From: Agarophyton chilense | Taxonomy: Eukaryota > Rhodophyta > Florideophyceae > Gracilariales > Gracilariaceae | Reading direction: 5' to 3' | Assembly (NCBI GenBank): GCA_030374765.1 | Contig: JARGXX010000068.1 | Location: forward strand, 3,038,001-3,102,000 | DNA length: 64,000 bases | Part shown: one piece after another, positions 38,590 through 47,589 of the stretch | How the letters are laid out: every line of letters starts with the position of its first letter | How positions within the stretch are numbered: the first letter of the stretch is position 1 | Notes under the pieces: model-generated | Told to the model about the DNA's origin: nothing | The model's input: only the letters and a program-made list of their open reading frames with translations | Databases searched by the model: none | Program-made: the position numbers and the translations under genes

Positions 38590-40227
38590 TTAATCAACGA
38601 TAGGAAGCATGTTCGATGTTACTAACTGTCTGTACCATTCCACTGCTGGCTTCGGGATCCGCTCCAAGGTGTCATAATTGACGTAGTAAAGCCCAAAACG
38701 CTTCTCAAAACCGAAGGCCCACTCAAAGTTATCCATCAATGACCACAAAAAGTAGCCACGCACGTCTGCCGGCTCGTCCTCTGCATTGATCGCGTCATGC
38801 AAAGCAGAAATATAACCATCGTAGTATTCAACTCGTAGTGTGTCTTTCTGCAATTCTTTCACACTAAATTCCTTGGTCGCAATCCCGTTCTCCGTCACAA
38901 TTATGCCCCCTGGTGGCGCGTAACGCTTTTGAATATAAATTAGAAGATTCTTGAAGCCCCAGGGAACAATACTCCAGCCCATATCCGTCCTTTTCCATTC
39001 CTTATCCTCGGATTGTTTCGTGCCAACGTGGCCAGAGTATGTTGTAGCGTTATCTCGCTCTTCAGCATCCACAAGCCCATCACTGTATGTAGTTGAATAG
39101 TGATTCAGACCAAAAAACTCTGAACTTCCCCGCAATAACGCTTTTTCCTCCTCGGAAAACGTTGGAAGCCTGGGACCTAAGGTCTCGCGCATTGACTGTG
39201 GATAATCCCCTATATATATCGGATCTGCAAACCAGCCTAGTTCAAAGTCGAGGGTCCTTTCTGCGCCCTTTCTACATTCCGGGTCTTCTTTGTCTCTTGG
39301 TTCGATCCACCGAGAGTTCAAGGTAATACCAATGGAGCCTCCTTGTTTCTCTTTAAATTCATTACGGTAACCACTTACAGCTTTGGCATGCGCCAGCAAC
39401 AAGTTGTGCCCTGCAAGATACACATCAACTCCTGGTTGAGATTGCTTCCCAGTTTTCGGGAGAAGACCAGGTGCATGTTCTCCGATGTCATGCCCCAGAA
39501 CTGCAGAGCACCATGGTTCATTCAAAGTTATCCACAGTTTTACTCGGTCTCCAAACTCTTGAAAACACAAGCGAGCATAATCGGCAAAGAGATCTGAAAT
39601 CTGCCCATCACCTGACCATCCACCAGTTTTTTCTTGTATAGGTAAGGGCAGGTCCCAATGATACAGCGTAGCCACAGGAGTGATCCCATGCTTAATGAGT
39701 TCGTCAACCAGTTGGTTGTAGAAGAGAATTCCACGTGGGTTGGGAGAAGCATTGTTGTGTTCATCCCATTTCTGAACGCGCGGCCATGCTATCGAAAAAC
39801 GGTAGTACTTGATTCCCAGAGATTTCAATAACTGTACGTCTTCTCGAAAGCGGTGATAATGATCACAAGAAACCTTGGCGGTATCCCCATTTCTCACATT
39901 TCCCGAAACTTCGCAGAACTCATCCCAGATGGAAGGCGTTCTATCCTCTTCTGTAGCTCCTTCGATTTGAAATGATGCGGTGGAGGTGCCCCACATAAAG
40001 CCATCTGGAAACTTCATCACGCTCTTTTTGGACATTGCGATGTTGGTGTATCTTTCACTGGTTCTGGCAAAATAAATCAGCCCCACGGGTAATATAGATA
40101 TACAAATAATTGCGCAAAGCCGTGAGCGCGCCTTTCTCCGTGTAAGAGGGTTAGCCATGCTACCACCAGTTCTCCGTATAGTTACTGGACGAGCTGCACG
40201 ACCTGAACGTTCATGCAAATCTCCCAT
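38590..40227 (-). CDS. membrane-anchored GH1 beta-glucosidase
   Basis: Glycoside hydrolase family 1, retaining beta-glycosidase. 545 residues. A basic N-terminus and one hydrophobic helix (about 37-54) suggest a type II anchor or uncleaved signal; the GH1 barrel starts at FPDGFMWGTSTASFQIEG. Acid/base Glu237 lies in TLNEPW and nucleophile Glu446 in VTENG; both are intact. Other GH1 marks: HWDLPLPIQ, GLNHYST, GYFLWSLMDNFEWAFGFEKRFGLYYV. No intron. Substrate not predictable. Confidence 0.93.
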   Translation of the reverse strand: MGDLHERSGRAARPVTIRRTGGSMANPLTRRKARSRLCAIICISILPVGLIYFARTSERYTNIAMSKKSVMKFPDGFMWGTSTASFQIEGATEEDRTPSIWDEFCEVSGNVRNGDTAKVSCDHYHRFREDVQLLKSLGIKYYRFSIAWPRVQKWDEHNNASPNPRGILFYNQLVDELIKHGITPVATLYHWDLPLPIQEKTGGWSGDGQISDLFADYARLCFQEFGDRVKLWITLNEPWCSAVLGHDIGEHAPGLLPKTGKQSQPGVDVYLAGHNLLLAHAKAVSGYRNEFKEKQGGSIGITLNSRWIEPRDKEDPECRKGAERTLDFELGWFADPIYIGDYPQSMRETLGPRLPTFSEEEKALLRGSSEFFGLNHYSTTYSDGLVDAEERDNATTYSGHVGTKQSEDKEWKRTDMGWSIVPWGFKNLLIYIQKRYAPPGGIIVTENGIATKEFSVKELQKDTLRVEYYDGYISALHDAINAEDEPADVRGYFLWSLMDNFEWAFGFEKRFGLYYVNYDTLERIPKPAVEWYRQLVTSNMLPIVD

Positions 40228-42242
40228 CTCCGATGTACATCAAATACAAACCAATACTTCAATAACTACGCGATGCCAACCCACAGCCCCGTTACCGAGC
40301 AAGCGCTTCACAGGGGGGCGGTGCGGCAGCGACTGTGACACGCGCAAAACTGTCAGAAATTGATCTGGCGCATGCCCGATGTTTGGGGCTCGAACTTACT
40401 AAAGCCGCACGAGTACAAATTTCCGTCACATTCTATTCGAAGGTTCTTCTGCCTCGAAGCAAGCCGACACCAACTTACCTTCATCCTGTTAATCTTCCCG
40501 TGCTATCCGCGTGCGTCTTATCCGGAAGTAATGATGAACATACATGTTCCGATTTTGAGTTCTAATTCCTCACTCAAAAGAGATACAAATTCTAGATATT
40601 TCTCCTTCTCCAAGGAGGCCAAAACCAGTCTTGGTCTCTCCGTAATTAGTTGTCCAAGCGATTTTTGACCATGATTTCGATGTCTTTAAAGAAATATGCG
40701 GCGGTTTTGTAGGTTGTTAACTCCTCATATTTAGCTGAGATGGTTTCCATCAAAATATTTTTTGGATAAAGAGATAGCCGGGTGATGGCTTCATGAAACA
40801 TATTACAATTGGATTGGGAGTTTGAACCATGTTTTGTAAGTAGATTGCAAACTGCAGAAAACGTTTTCAGTCGATGGAGATATGGCAATAAAAAATGTCC
40901 ATCACATCAATATCGGGTGGGACCCATGTTGAACTACATGCACCTTGTCCCTTTTCCCTTGTATTTTCATTCCAATGTCCTTTGCATCTTTGTGTTTTAC
41001 TTAACGTGCAATGGATCAGTATCCCGATGATTGGTATCCCCGAGTAATGCTACGACTCACACCCTCGGTGTTTATACCAACCAGTTCCTGCTTCTCTGCG
41101 GCTGTTCTTCTGTCTTCTCTTAGACGGCTGTATCTCTGTTTCGGTATCTTCGGCGCCCTGACTCCTTCAGCCACGTCCCATGTGTTACATCGTAACGTCT
41201 CCCGTGTTCTCACTCACTCCAGAAATGTTTAAGTACAGCGTGAGTGTCTTCTATTATTTTTGCCTTTACTCTAAGCAATGAATGTCGATCCTTTGAATCT
41301 ACTAGAATTTTTGAAGTATAGTGAAACCTCTCATCATGGGAGGTTTCACAGTACTTGAAATATATGGGAGTCTCATCTACTTAGCGGGAACAGAGACATT
41401 GGCTAGCTGCTCCACATTTGTCCCCAATCCTTTTCGCCCGTGCAATTGCACAATCAGCCATTCTTCCCAGCGCATGAGAAGCCAGTTCGCAATTATTCGT
41501 TTCCTGCACATTGGCGCTATGGAACACCTTAAGCGACCCGATTCGCAGTGTAAATGTACATAGATAGGTGTGCCAGTTGCCCGAACGGTATGGGAGCAGT
41601 TCAGGACTTGACCGCCAGCCACGGTGCTAGGCGAACAATTATTTGTTTTCGGGTGTTGTCGAACAGTTTCGACAGTATTGGTAATGTTTACTCAATAATG
41701 TTCTGCCTGTTAGTGAGTATAGTGCAAAGGAAGGAAAATGCTCCATCTCTAGTGAGTATAATACAAGTTAATCCTGGGGTCATCCATTGATAGTTCTTAA
41801 CTTGTGAAACAGGTGTTGCCAAGGAATAACCGTATGAAGTGAGTCGCCACGCGTCGGCTACGATTAGCCTTGCTAAAACATGCTGAGCTTCGGACGTCGA
41901 AATCGGCATCAAAACATGACCTGATCCATAATTTCAAGTCAGGCTCTGGATCTTTGTCTGGAAGTCTAAAAAATACGATAAGAAACTTGTGAATAGAGCT
42001 CTTGTTTCTTCCACAGTCTGTACACTAGTTTACGACCTGCACGCTTGCGGGGGCAGAATAGTCCTTTGTTATGTGAGGAGCGAGCGTAGAAATCAACGTG
42101 ATATCGTATGACGTCATGGATGGGCACAAAACATATGAGGTGGTATGAGGCACAGAAAAGGCACGACAAAGAACCTCAAGAAGAGCATGTGAACCACCTC
42201 AGTAGGTTTTTGAAACTAATCCGCAAAAGTAGAAGAGGTACA
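40228..42242. other. 2 kb intergenic, no gene recognised
   Basis: Between the GH1 start and the WDR20-like stop. Frames of up to about 100 codons match nothing. Holds a hairpin at 41321-41349 and two copies of TAGTGAGTATA about 36 bp apart (near 41713 and 41749). Confidence 0.5.
41321..41349. repeat. hairpin, 10-bp arms
   Basis: GTGAAACCTC (41321-41330) and GAGGTTTCAC (41340-41349) are perfect complements around a 9-nt loop. Confidence 0.95.
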
Positions 42243-43844
42243 CTAATCCAAATCTCCGGCGCCTCTTCTACCCCCCTTTCCGAGTGAAAGCTCTGGAACT
42301 GCATGCTGGGGTGGGCGACTCCACATTTTCACCCCTCCGATGGAATCTGCAGTGAATACGCCGCAATCCAAAAACCAGACGTCCGTGAGAGGTTCTCCAT
42401 GTGCAACGTGTGCCACAACGGGTTCCACAACAGGAACCTCTGCTCTTCCTGGAGCTGGTACTATAAGCGGAGAATGGGGTTCGGGCTCTTGCGCATGCCC
42501 CCGTAATCTAGATATTTTGCTTTGCCTTCTCTCGCCATTAGAAACACCATTAGTTTCCCTATAAGATCGCCTTCTAGTCATGGAGTTTCTTTGGGGATGG
42601 TGTAAAGTTTCAAGATCAAAGTCCCACAGCAAAAGCTTTGCATCCTGGCCGGCACTACCCAGCCTATACGTACCCTGTCGTTTGCAGGCATGATCCCATG
42701 CAACAGCGCTAACCCAGGAAGTGTGGCCTTCAAGCCGGGCAATGAGACGCTCTTCGCTGGGGGAAAATATAGATACGAGATCGTCTTCGCCACCAGTGGC
42801 AACATATTTTCCATCCGGACTCCATGCGACGCATAACAGGGCACCGAAATAAGATCGGAACGCAAGGGTAATAAGCTGATTGTTAAAATCGATTATTCGC
42901 AAGTAGCCATCTCTTGCTGTAGTAGCTAGGGCTATTGCAGAATCAGCAATGGTGGGAGCAAAGGCGCAGTCAGTTAGCGAGGTGCGTCCGACGTGCCATA
43001 TGGTGGCAGGGTTGCTGCGCTTTCCTTTGACGTTTGTAACTAAAACGTCATGGGCGCCGGCTCTAACGCGCTCTCGGTCGGGTCTTTCGTCGTTACTAAG
43101 CCTTCTGGTGTTTTCATCTGGACGGATGACGGAAGGCTTCATGCGGTCGTCATACACGATGATTCCGCCATCGAGATGAAGCGAAAGAAACTTGTGGGTG
43201 GAATGAGGGAGCCACTTGACTGCAACGACGCGCGAGGAGTTGAGGGATCCGTCTTTGTTGTGTACATGGGATTGTGGAGGCGACATGGCAGTGCGACGGC
43301 GCTCGGACAGATCGGGGTAGTATACAACCTCTCCAGAGGCAGTGCCGACGAGCAGGCGGAGACCTTCGATGGCAGTTATGGCATGCGCAGTAGGGGTGGT
43401 GCGGGGAGTAAGGGACAAGAGCTCCTCGGAAGTGTTGGCGACATCGAGAAGAACGACGGCGTCTGCAGCGTTGTACGCAAGCACGCCGGAGGCGAAGGGC
43501 GGAGGGTGGGGCAGGGCGGAGGGCGGAGGCGGAGGTGGTTCATCGTCTGCGGCAAACTTGGCGGTGAGGGAGGTAAGACCGGTGAGTTTTCGAAAGGAGA
43601 AGATGGATTCCTGCTCGGAGTGGTCGGACGGGCGGACGGCGACGTCTGTGGTGGCGAAGGCGAGCTTTGTGACGGAGGGGAGGCCGAGAGGGCCAGGGGG
43701 GGGTGGGGCAGCGGGCTTTGCGGGGGGAGGGGGAGGGGGACGCGGCGTGGGCGGCGCGACGTCTGCCGATAGCTCGTAGCTGCCCTCGCCGGGCACCTTG
43801 AAGCGCGTGCGAACGGGACGCGGCGGCGACAGCAGCGCCGACAT
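42243..43844 (-). CDS. WDR20/DMWD/CreC-like WD40 protein
   Basis: WD40 cofactor of USP12/46-type (fungal CreB) deubiquitinases by family. 533 residues. A Pro-rich N-terminus (about 20-115) precedes the propeller. Family blocks: SRVVAVKWLPHSTHKFLSLH, PATIWHVGRTSLTDCAFAP, RDGYLRIIDF, RSYFGALLCVAWSPDGKYVATGGEDDLVSIF, GHTSWVSAVAWD, GSAGQDAKLLLWD and a late VWFLDCGVFTAD. A Ser/Arg-rich insert (about 420-480) interrupts the last blades, as in relatives. Head-to-head with the DUF1995 gene. Intronless. Confidence 0.87.
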   Translation of the reverse strand: MSALLSPPRPVRTRFKVPGEGSYELSADVAPPTPRPPPPPPAKPAAPPPPGPLGLPSVTKLAFATTDVAVRPSDHSEQESIFSFRKLTGLTSLTAKFAADDEPPPPPPSALPHPPPFASGVLAYNAADAVVLLDVANTSEELLSLTPRTTPTAHAITAIEGLRLLVGTASGEVVYYPDLSERRRTAMSPPQSHVHNKDGSLNSSRVVAVKWLPHSTHKFLSLHLDGGIIVYDDRMKPSVIRPDENTRRLSNDERPDRERVRAGAHDVLVTNVKGKRSNPATIWHVGRTSLTDCAFAPTIADSAIALATTARDGYLRIIDFNNQLITLAFRSYFGALLCVAWSPDGKYVATGGEDDLVSIFSPSEERLIARLEGHTSWVSAVAWDHACKRQGTYRLGSAGQDAKLLLWDFDLETLHHPQRNSMTRRRSYRETNGVSNGERRQSKISRLRGHAQEPEPHSPLIVPAPGRAEVPVVEPVVAHVAHGEPLTDVWFLDCGVFTADSIGGVKMWSRPPQHAVPELSLGKGGRRGAGDLD

Positions 43845-44135
43845 GTCGAGTCAGAAACGCGCACATTGGCAACGACAGGACGGCGCGCCGCCCTCACGCC
43901 ACGCGCGCCTTTCACCGCCGCCACGCGCTCAGCCCGCGCGCAGCGCCCGCGCGCACACGCCCCACCGCTCTGCGTGCGACGCTACGGTGCGCACGCGCAC
44001 ACTCCCGCCCTACCACACGTGTCCCACTATCACGCGTGGCGCTCACCGTTTTCGCTTCACCTCGCAGCTCCTCTCAATTGCTCTTCAGCTTGCGTTTCAA
44101 TAAGCTTCCTTCGTCCAAGTCACTGGAGAGCGCGT
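43845..44135. promoter_or_regulatory. shared divergent promoter of WDR20-like and DUF1995 genes
   Basis: About 290 bp of very GC-rich sequence between divergent ATGs. The plus frame is open throughout but has no in-frame ATG before 44136. Confidence 0.45.
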
Positions 44136-44987
44136 ATGATGGCGTTTGCTGCGTCGTCATCTTTACGGCTCAGCGCTTTACCCCGCCATGCGCCCGCCTG
44201 CTGCGGCGCTGTGCGTCGGCGCCGCGTCGTGGCGTGCGAGCCGCCGCCGCCGGGCGCCGGCGCGGCGACCATGCCTTCCTCGCTGAGCGACGCGTGCCGG
44301 CGGGCGGGAGTGGCCGTGCGCGCCGCAGTCGATGCGGGTCGCATGCGCGTGACGGTGGAACTGGACCCGACCGCGGGCGACGAGACGTACACGCTGCTCA
44401 AGCGCTCGGTACCGATCGCACGACAGGTGTGCGACGCGATGCGCAGAGAGGGCGACGGAGACGTTATTATGTTACTGCCAGATGCGGGCGCGGCGGCGCT
44501 GGCGCGGAGAGATTTGGGCGACGCAACGGCGCTGCGACTGGAGGGTATGGAGGAGGACGGCGCGTTTGACACGCAGCACGCTGTAGCCGTGGCGGTGGTG
44601 GCGCCGCGCGCCAGCGAGGTGGAGGCGTTGCGGCAGGTGGCGGAGCGCGTGCTGAATGCCGGCGTGCCACTGGTAGTGCTCAACGCGGACTTGGTGGACA
44701 TGGGCGTGACTGGACTGTCGCTTAATGCGCGGCAGTTGCGCAAGAACTTGCTGGATTCGTTCGAGACGGGCTTCGTGCTGCGACTGGTGGGCGGCGGCGC
44801 GCTGATTCGCGAGTGGCCCGATGCGTGGGAGCTGTGGGAAGAGCACGGCGACGGCTTCCGCTGGAAGACGCGCTTCGACGCGGCTCCCAGCGCCGAGCAA
44901 ATGGACGAGGCGCTGTTCGGTGCCAGTGGCGGGAAGAGCTTATTGCAGCGCGTGCGTAACTTTCTGGAGGTTTACATGCGCGGCTAG
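44136..44987 (+). CDS. plastid DUF1995 protein (LPA3-related)
   Basis: 283 residues from tandem ATGs (44136 and 44139). The first about 45 residues are Ala/Ser/Arg-rich with no acids, a likely plastid transit peptide. The DUF1995 domain includes GDVIMLLPDAGAAALARRD, VPLVVLNADLVDMG, ARQLRKNLLDSFETGFVLRL and GGALIREWPDAWELW. Arabidopsis LPA3, a member of this family, helps insert CP43 during PSII assembly; whether this copy does is unknown. GC content is clearly above most of the window. Confidence 0.82.
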   Translation: MMAFAASSSLRLSALPRHAPACCGAVRRRRVVACEPPPPGAGAATMPSSLSDACRRAGVAVRAAVDAGRMRVTVELDPTAGDETYTLLKRSVPIARQVCDAMRREGDGDVIMLLPDAGAAALARRDLGDATALRLEGMEEDGAFDTQHAVAVAVVAPRASEVEALRQVAERVLNAGVPLVVLNADLVDMGVTGLSLNARQLRKNLLDSFETGFVLRLVGGGALIREWPDAWELWEEHGDGFRWKTRFDAAPSAEQMDEALFGASGGKSLLQRVRNFLEVYMRG

Positions 44988-46143
44988 CTTGTCAAGTACG
45001 CTGCAAAGTCAGCTACGTCACTGACGACGCATTAGATCGCGTTGTGCACTCTGGGCGGCATGCAGCACGTGTCAAGCGTGGCAGCTCGTGCGTATATACT
45101 ACAGCGTGGTGCTGCCATCGCTGTAAAGCGACGCGTACGCACTTGTGTTTTGGCGCGTGTTTTTAAGACGTGCGTTTTAAAAGTTGAGCTCGTTCTTTCG
45201 CAATGAGCACCCGTTGCGCGCGTTGTAGTGCGCGGCGTGTCGCAAGCGCTGCACACACACACACGCCGTTTTGATTGGCGTCACGTCGCCTTCGCTTTCA
45301 GTCACTGTCGTGTGTATCGTTTATTTTTTTATGAACGGTATGCTTTTTCCTTGCGTTTGATAAGTGTGATACGTCGGAAGTTCCGACTCGGAACTCGTAA
45401 ATTACAACATTGCCGACGTGCACTACGCGTTACGTTTGAGCCGTTCCTCTTCTTCAAGCTGTGGCTCTCACGTCATTGCGTTAGGAGTCAGACCGGAAGC
45501 ATGCGGCGTTTGTCCAAGCTTTGCTCCAAACGTAAAGCTTTGTCCGCATCATCACGGTTACGCTCCGACGGCGCTTACAGCTCAACTACCAGTGGCCCCT
45601 TGCATGTACCTTCTACTGCTTCCCGAAGCTGTGCTTCACCCATCGCTTTCTTTGAAGGCGTTATTGTTTACGTCTTGCCACCTCACACCCCGCCACGCTT
45701 TCCATTTTTCCGGACCTCGTCCCAACCGTTTCTTCCAGAGAAAATAGCTTTCATTCGCTCTCATGCTCATTGCTCCTTGCGTCAGCATCAAGGCCCATCC
45801 ACTTCATTTCCGCAGCGCTTGTTAATGTCCTCATAGCAACTGCCCGTTTCTGTAATGGAAACATTTCTTTTCTTATCAACCATATATCTCCTTTCTAGTC
45901 CGCCCCTTTTTGTACGCCCTCAAACAATGATTGTGATTGTCCCTATTCCTAGCAAGAGTCCCAATCTTCGTCCATTTTCACACATACAGACCACAATCCA
46001 ACTACTCTATTTAAACGCATCTTCATTCCCCACAACTTCTTCATTTTCCTTTCACCCACCTACCCCAACTTCCTCGCCCCTTAGTTGGAGAACGAGTCAG
46101 GCTCGGCACTTCAGTGGTGCATTGAAGCAACATTTAAAACAAA
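44988..46143. promoter_or_regulatory. AMT1 upstream region
   Basis: About 1.15 kb. First half is GC-rich, including a CACACACACACAC run near 45253; second half is C/T-rich and T-rich. A TATTTAAA box (46008-46015) sits about 130 bp before the ATG. A 202-codon plus frame at 45228-45836 opens at GTG, has its first ATG late, and is not called. Confidence 0.5.
46008..46015 (+). promoter_or_regulatory. TATA-like box of AMT1
   Basis: TATTTAAA, about 130 bp upstream of the AMT start codon. Positional guess only. Confidence 0.35.
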
Positions 46144-47589
46144 ATGCAGGTCGCAGATTACTTTTTTCAGGCCAATGGCCAAAACCATCTCAATGCTTCT
46201 AAAGTCGCCACCGACCTCGTCTCTTTGTTCGATGCTGTTGGAGACCATGCTGGAGCCATTGACAACATGTTTGTTCTTTTCTCAGGCTATCTTGTCTTCC
46301 TCATGCAATGTGGTTTCGCCATGCTCACTGCCGGTTCCGTCCGCACCAAAAACACCAAGAACGTACTTTTAAAGAACGTTTTGGATGCTTGCGTCGGTGC
46401 CCTTGCTTACTATATGTTCGGTTGGGCATTTGCCTACGGTCCCGACAGTCGCGCTCCCGGCTTCATTGGTTCTGGCAATTATGCTCTCTCCAGTTCTAGC
46501 GAAGGAGCTTTCTCTGATTTCACCAGCTTCTTCTTTCAATGGGCTTTCGCAGCCACCGCCGCTACTATTGTATCTGGTTCCGTTGCTGAGCGTACTTCCT
46601 TTTACGCCTATATGGGTTACGCTTTCTTCCTCACCTCTTTTGTCTACCCGGTTGTGTCTCACTGGGTCTGGGGGGGTGGATTTCTCTCTACCATTTTCGA
46701 CCAAGGTATGATTGACTTTGCTGGTTGCTCAGTCGTGCATATGGTTGGTGGTTTCGCCGGTTTGGCAGGCGCCATCATTGTTGGTCCGCGTTTTGGACGT
46801 TTCAACTCCGATGGTAAACCCATGCCCTTGCCTGGACACTCTGCCACCCTTGCCACTCTCGGTACTTTCCTTCTTTGGTTCGGATGGTATGGTTTCAACC
46901 CGGGCTCTGCTCTTAAAATTACTGGTGGTCTCTTCAACACTGTCCAGCGCTGTGCCGTGACTACCACCATCGCAGGTGCTGTGGGTGGTCTCACCACTCT
47001 CATTCTCAAGAAGGTTTTGGATCACTTCTTTGATCTTCTTTCTGTGCTCAATGGTATCCTGGCCGGTCTTGTGGCCATCACTGCATCCTGTGCTTTTGTC
47101 GACATCTGGGCCGCTGTTATCATCGGTGCCATCGGTGCTGTTGTGTACGTCGTGGCTGCCATGCTCCTTCTCAAGTTCAAGATCGATGACCCTCTCGAGG
47201 CTTTCCCGATCCACGGTGCAACGGGTTTTTGGGGTTGCATTGCCGCTGGCTTCTTCAACCGCAAGAGCAATCAAGAGATTGCTGGTTTCGAAAATCCATC
47301 CGCCGGAGTAATTGATGGTTATGGAAAACTTTTGCTCGCTAACTTTGTTGGCTGCCTAATAATTATTGCCTGGGTTCTCGTACTCTTGGTTCCGTTTTTC
47401 CTAGTTCTGAAATTCACCGGTATTCTTCGTATTTCCCGGGACGAAGAGCTTATTGGTAATGATATCTCTAAGCACGGTGGTGTCGCATATCCGGATGATA
47501 CTGCCGACTTTGCTATTGATGCTGCCAGGAACGACATGGACTCTTTGGCTATGGATCCGGAAGCCCCAACAGATGTTGACAAGGTCTAA
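46144..47589 (+). CDS. AMT1: AMT1-type ammonium transporter (copy 1)
   Basis: Plasma-membrane ammonium uptake protein, 481 residues, about eleven helices. Family marks: SGYLVFLMQCGFAMLTAGSV, KNTKNVLLKNVLDACVG, the Asp and first His of IDFAGCSVVHMVGG, GWYGFNPGSAL, and the second pore His in EAFPIHGATGFWG. The cytosolic C-terminus has ELIGNDISKHGGVAY, equivalent to the trans-activation segment whose Thr is phosphorylated to shut Arabidopsis AMT1;1; here the site is Ser. No intron. Paralogue of the copy at 51651-53222, convergently oriented. Confidence 0.96.
   Translation: MQVADYFFQANGQNHLNASKVATDLVSLFDAVGDHAGAIDNMFVLFSGYLVFLMQCGFAMLTAGSVRTKNTKNVLLKNVLDACVGALAYYMFGWAFAYGPDSRAPGFIGSGNYALSSSSEGAFSDFTSFFFQWAFAATAATIVSGSVAERTSFYAYMGYAFFLTSFVYPVVSHWVWGGGFLSTIFDQGMIDFAGCSVVHMVGGFAGLAGAIIVGPRFGRFNSDGKPMPLPGHSATLATLGTFLLWFGWYGFNPGSALKITGGLFNTVQRCAVTTTIAGAVGGLTTLILKKVLDHFFDLLSVLNGILAGLVAITASCAFVDIWAAVIIGAIGAVVYVVAAMLLLKFKIDDPLEAFPIHGATGFWGCIAAGFFNRKSNQEIAGFENPSAGVIDGYGKLLLANFVGCLIIIAWVLVLLVPFFLVLKFTGILRISRDEELIGNDISKHGGVAYPDDTADFAIDAARNDMDSLAMDPEAPTDVDKV

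Noticed and set aside
40370..40410. Reverse tRNA T-loop-like word (GGGCTCGAAC)
   Set aside because: No cloverleaf can be drawn around it.
43050..43924. Gly/Arg/Pro-rich long frames opposite the WDR20-like gene
   Set aside because: Shadows of its GC-rich Pro-rich coding region.
45228..45836. 202-codon plus-strand frame
   Set aside because: GTG start, first ATG about 270 bp in, Arg/Ser-rich composition typical of noncoding GC-rich leader before AMT1.
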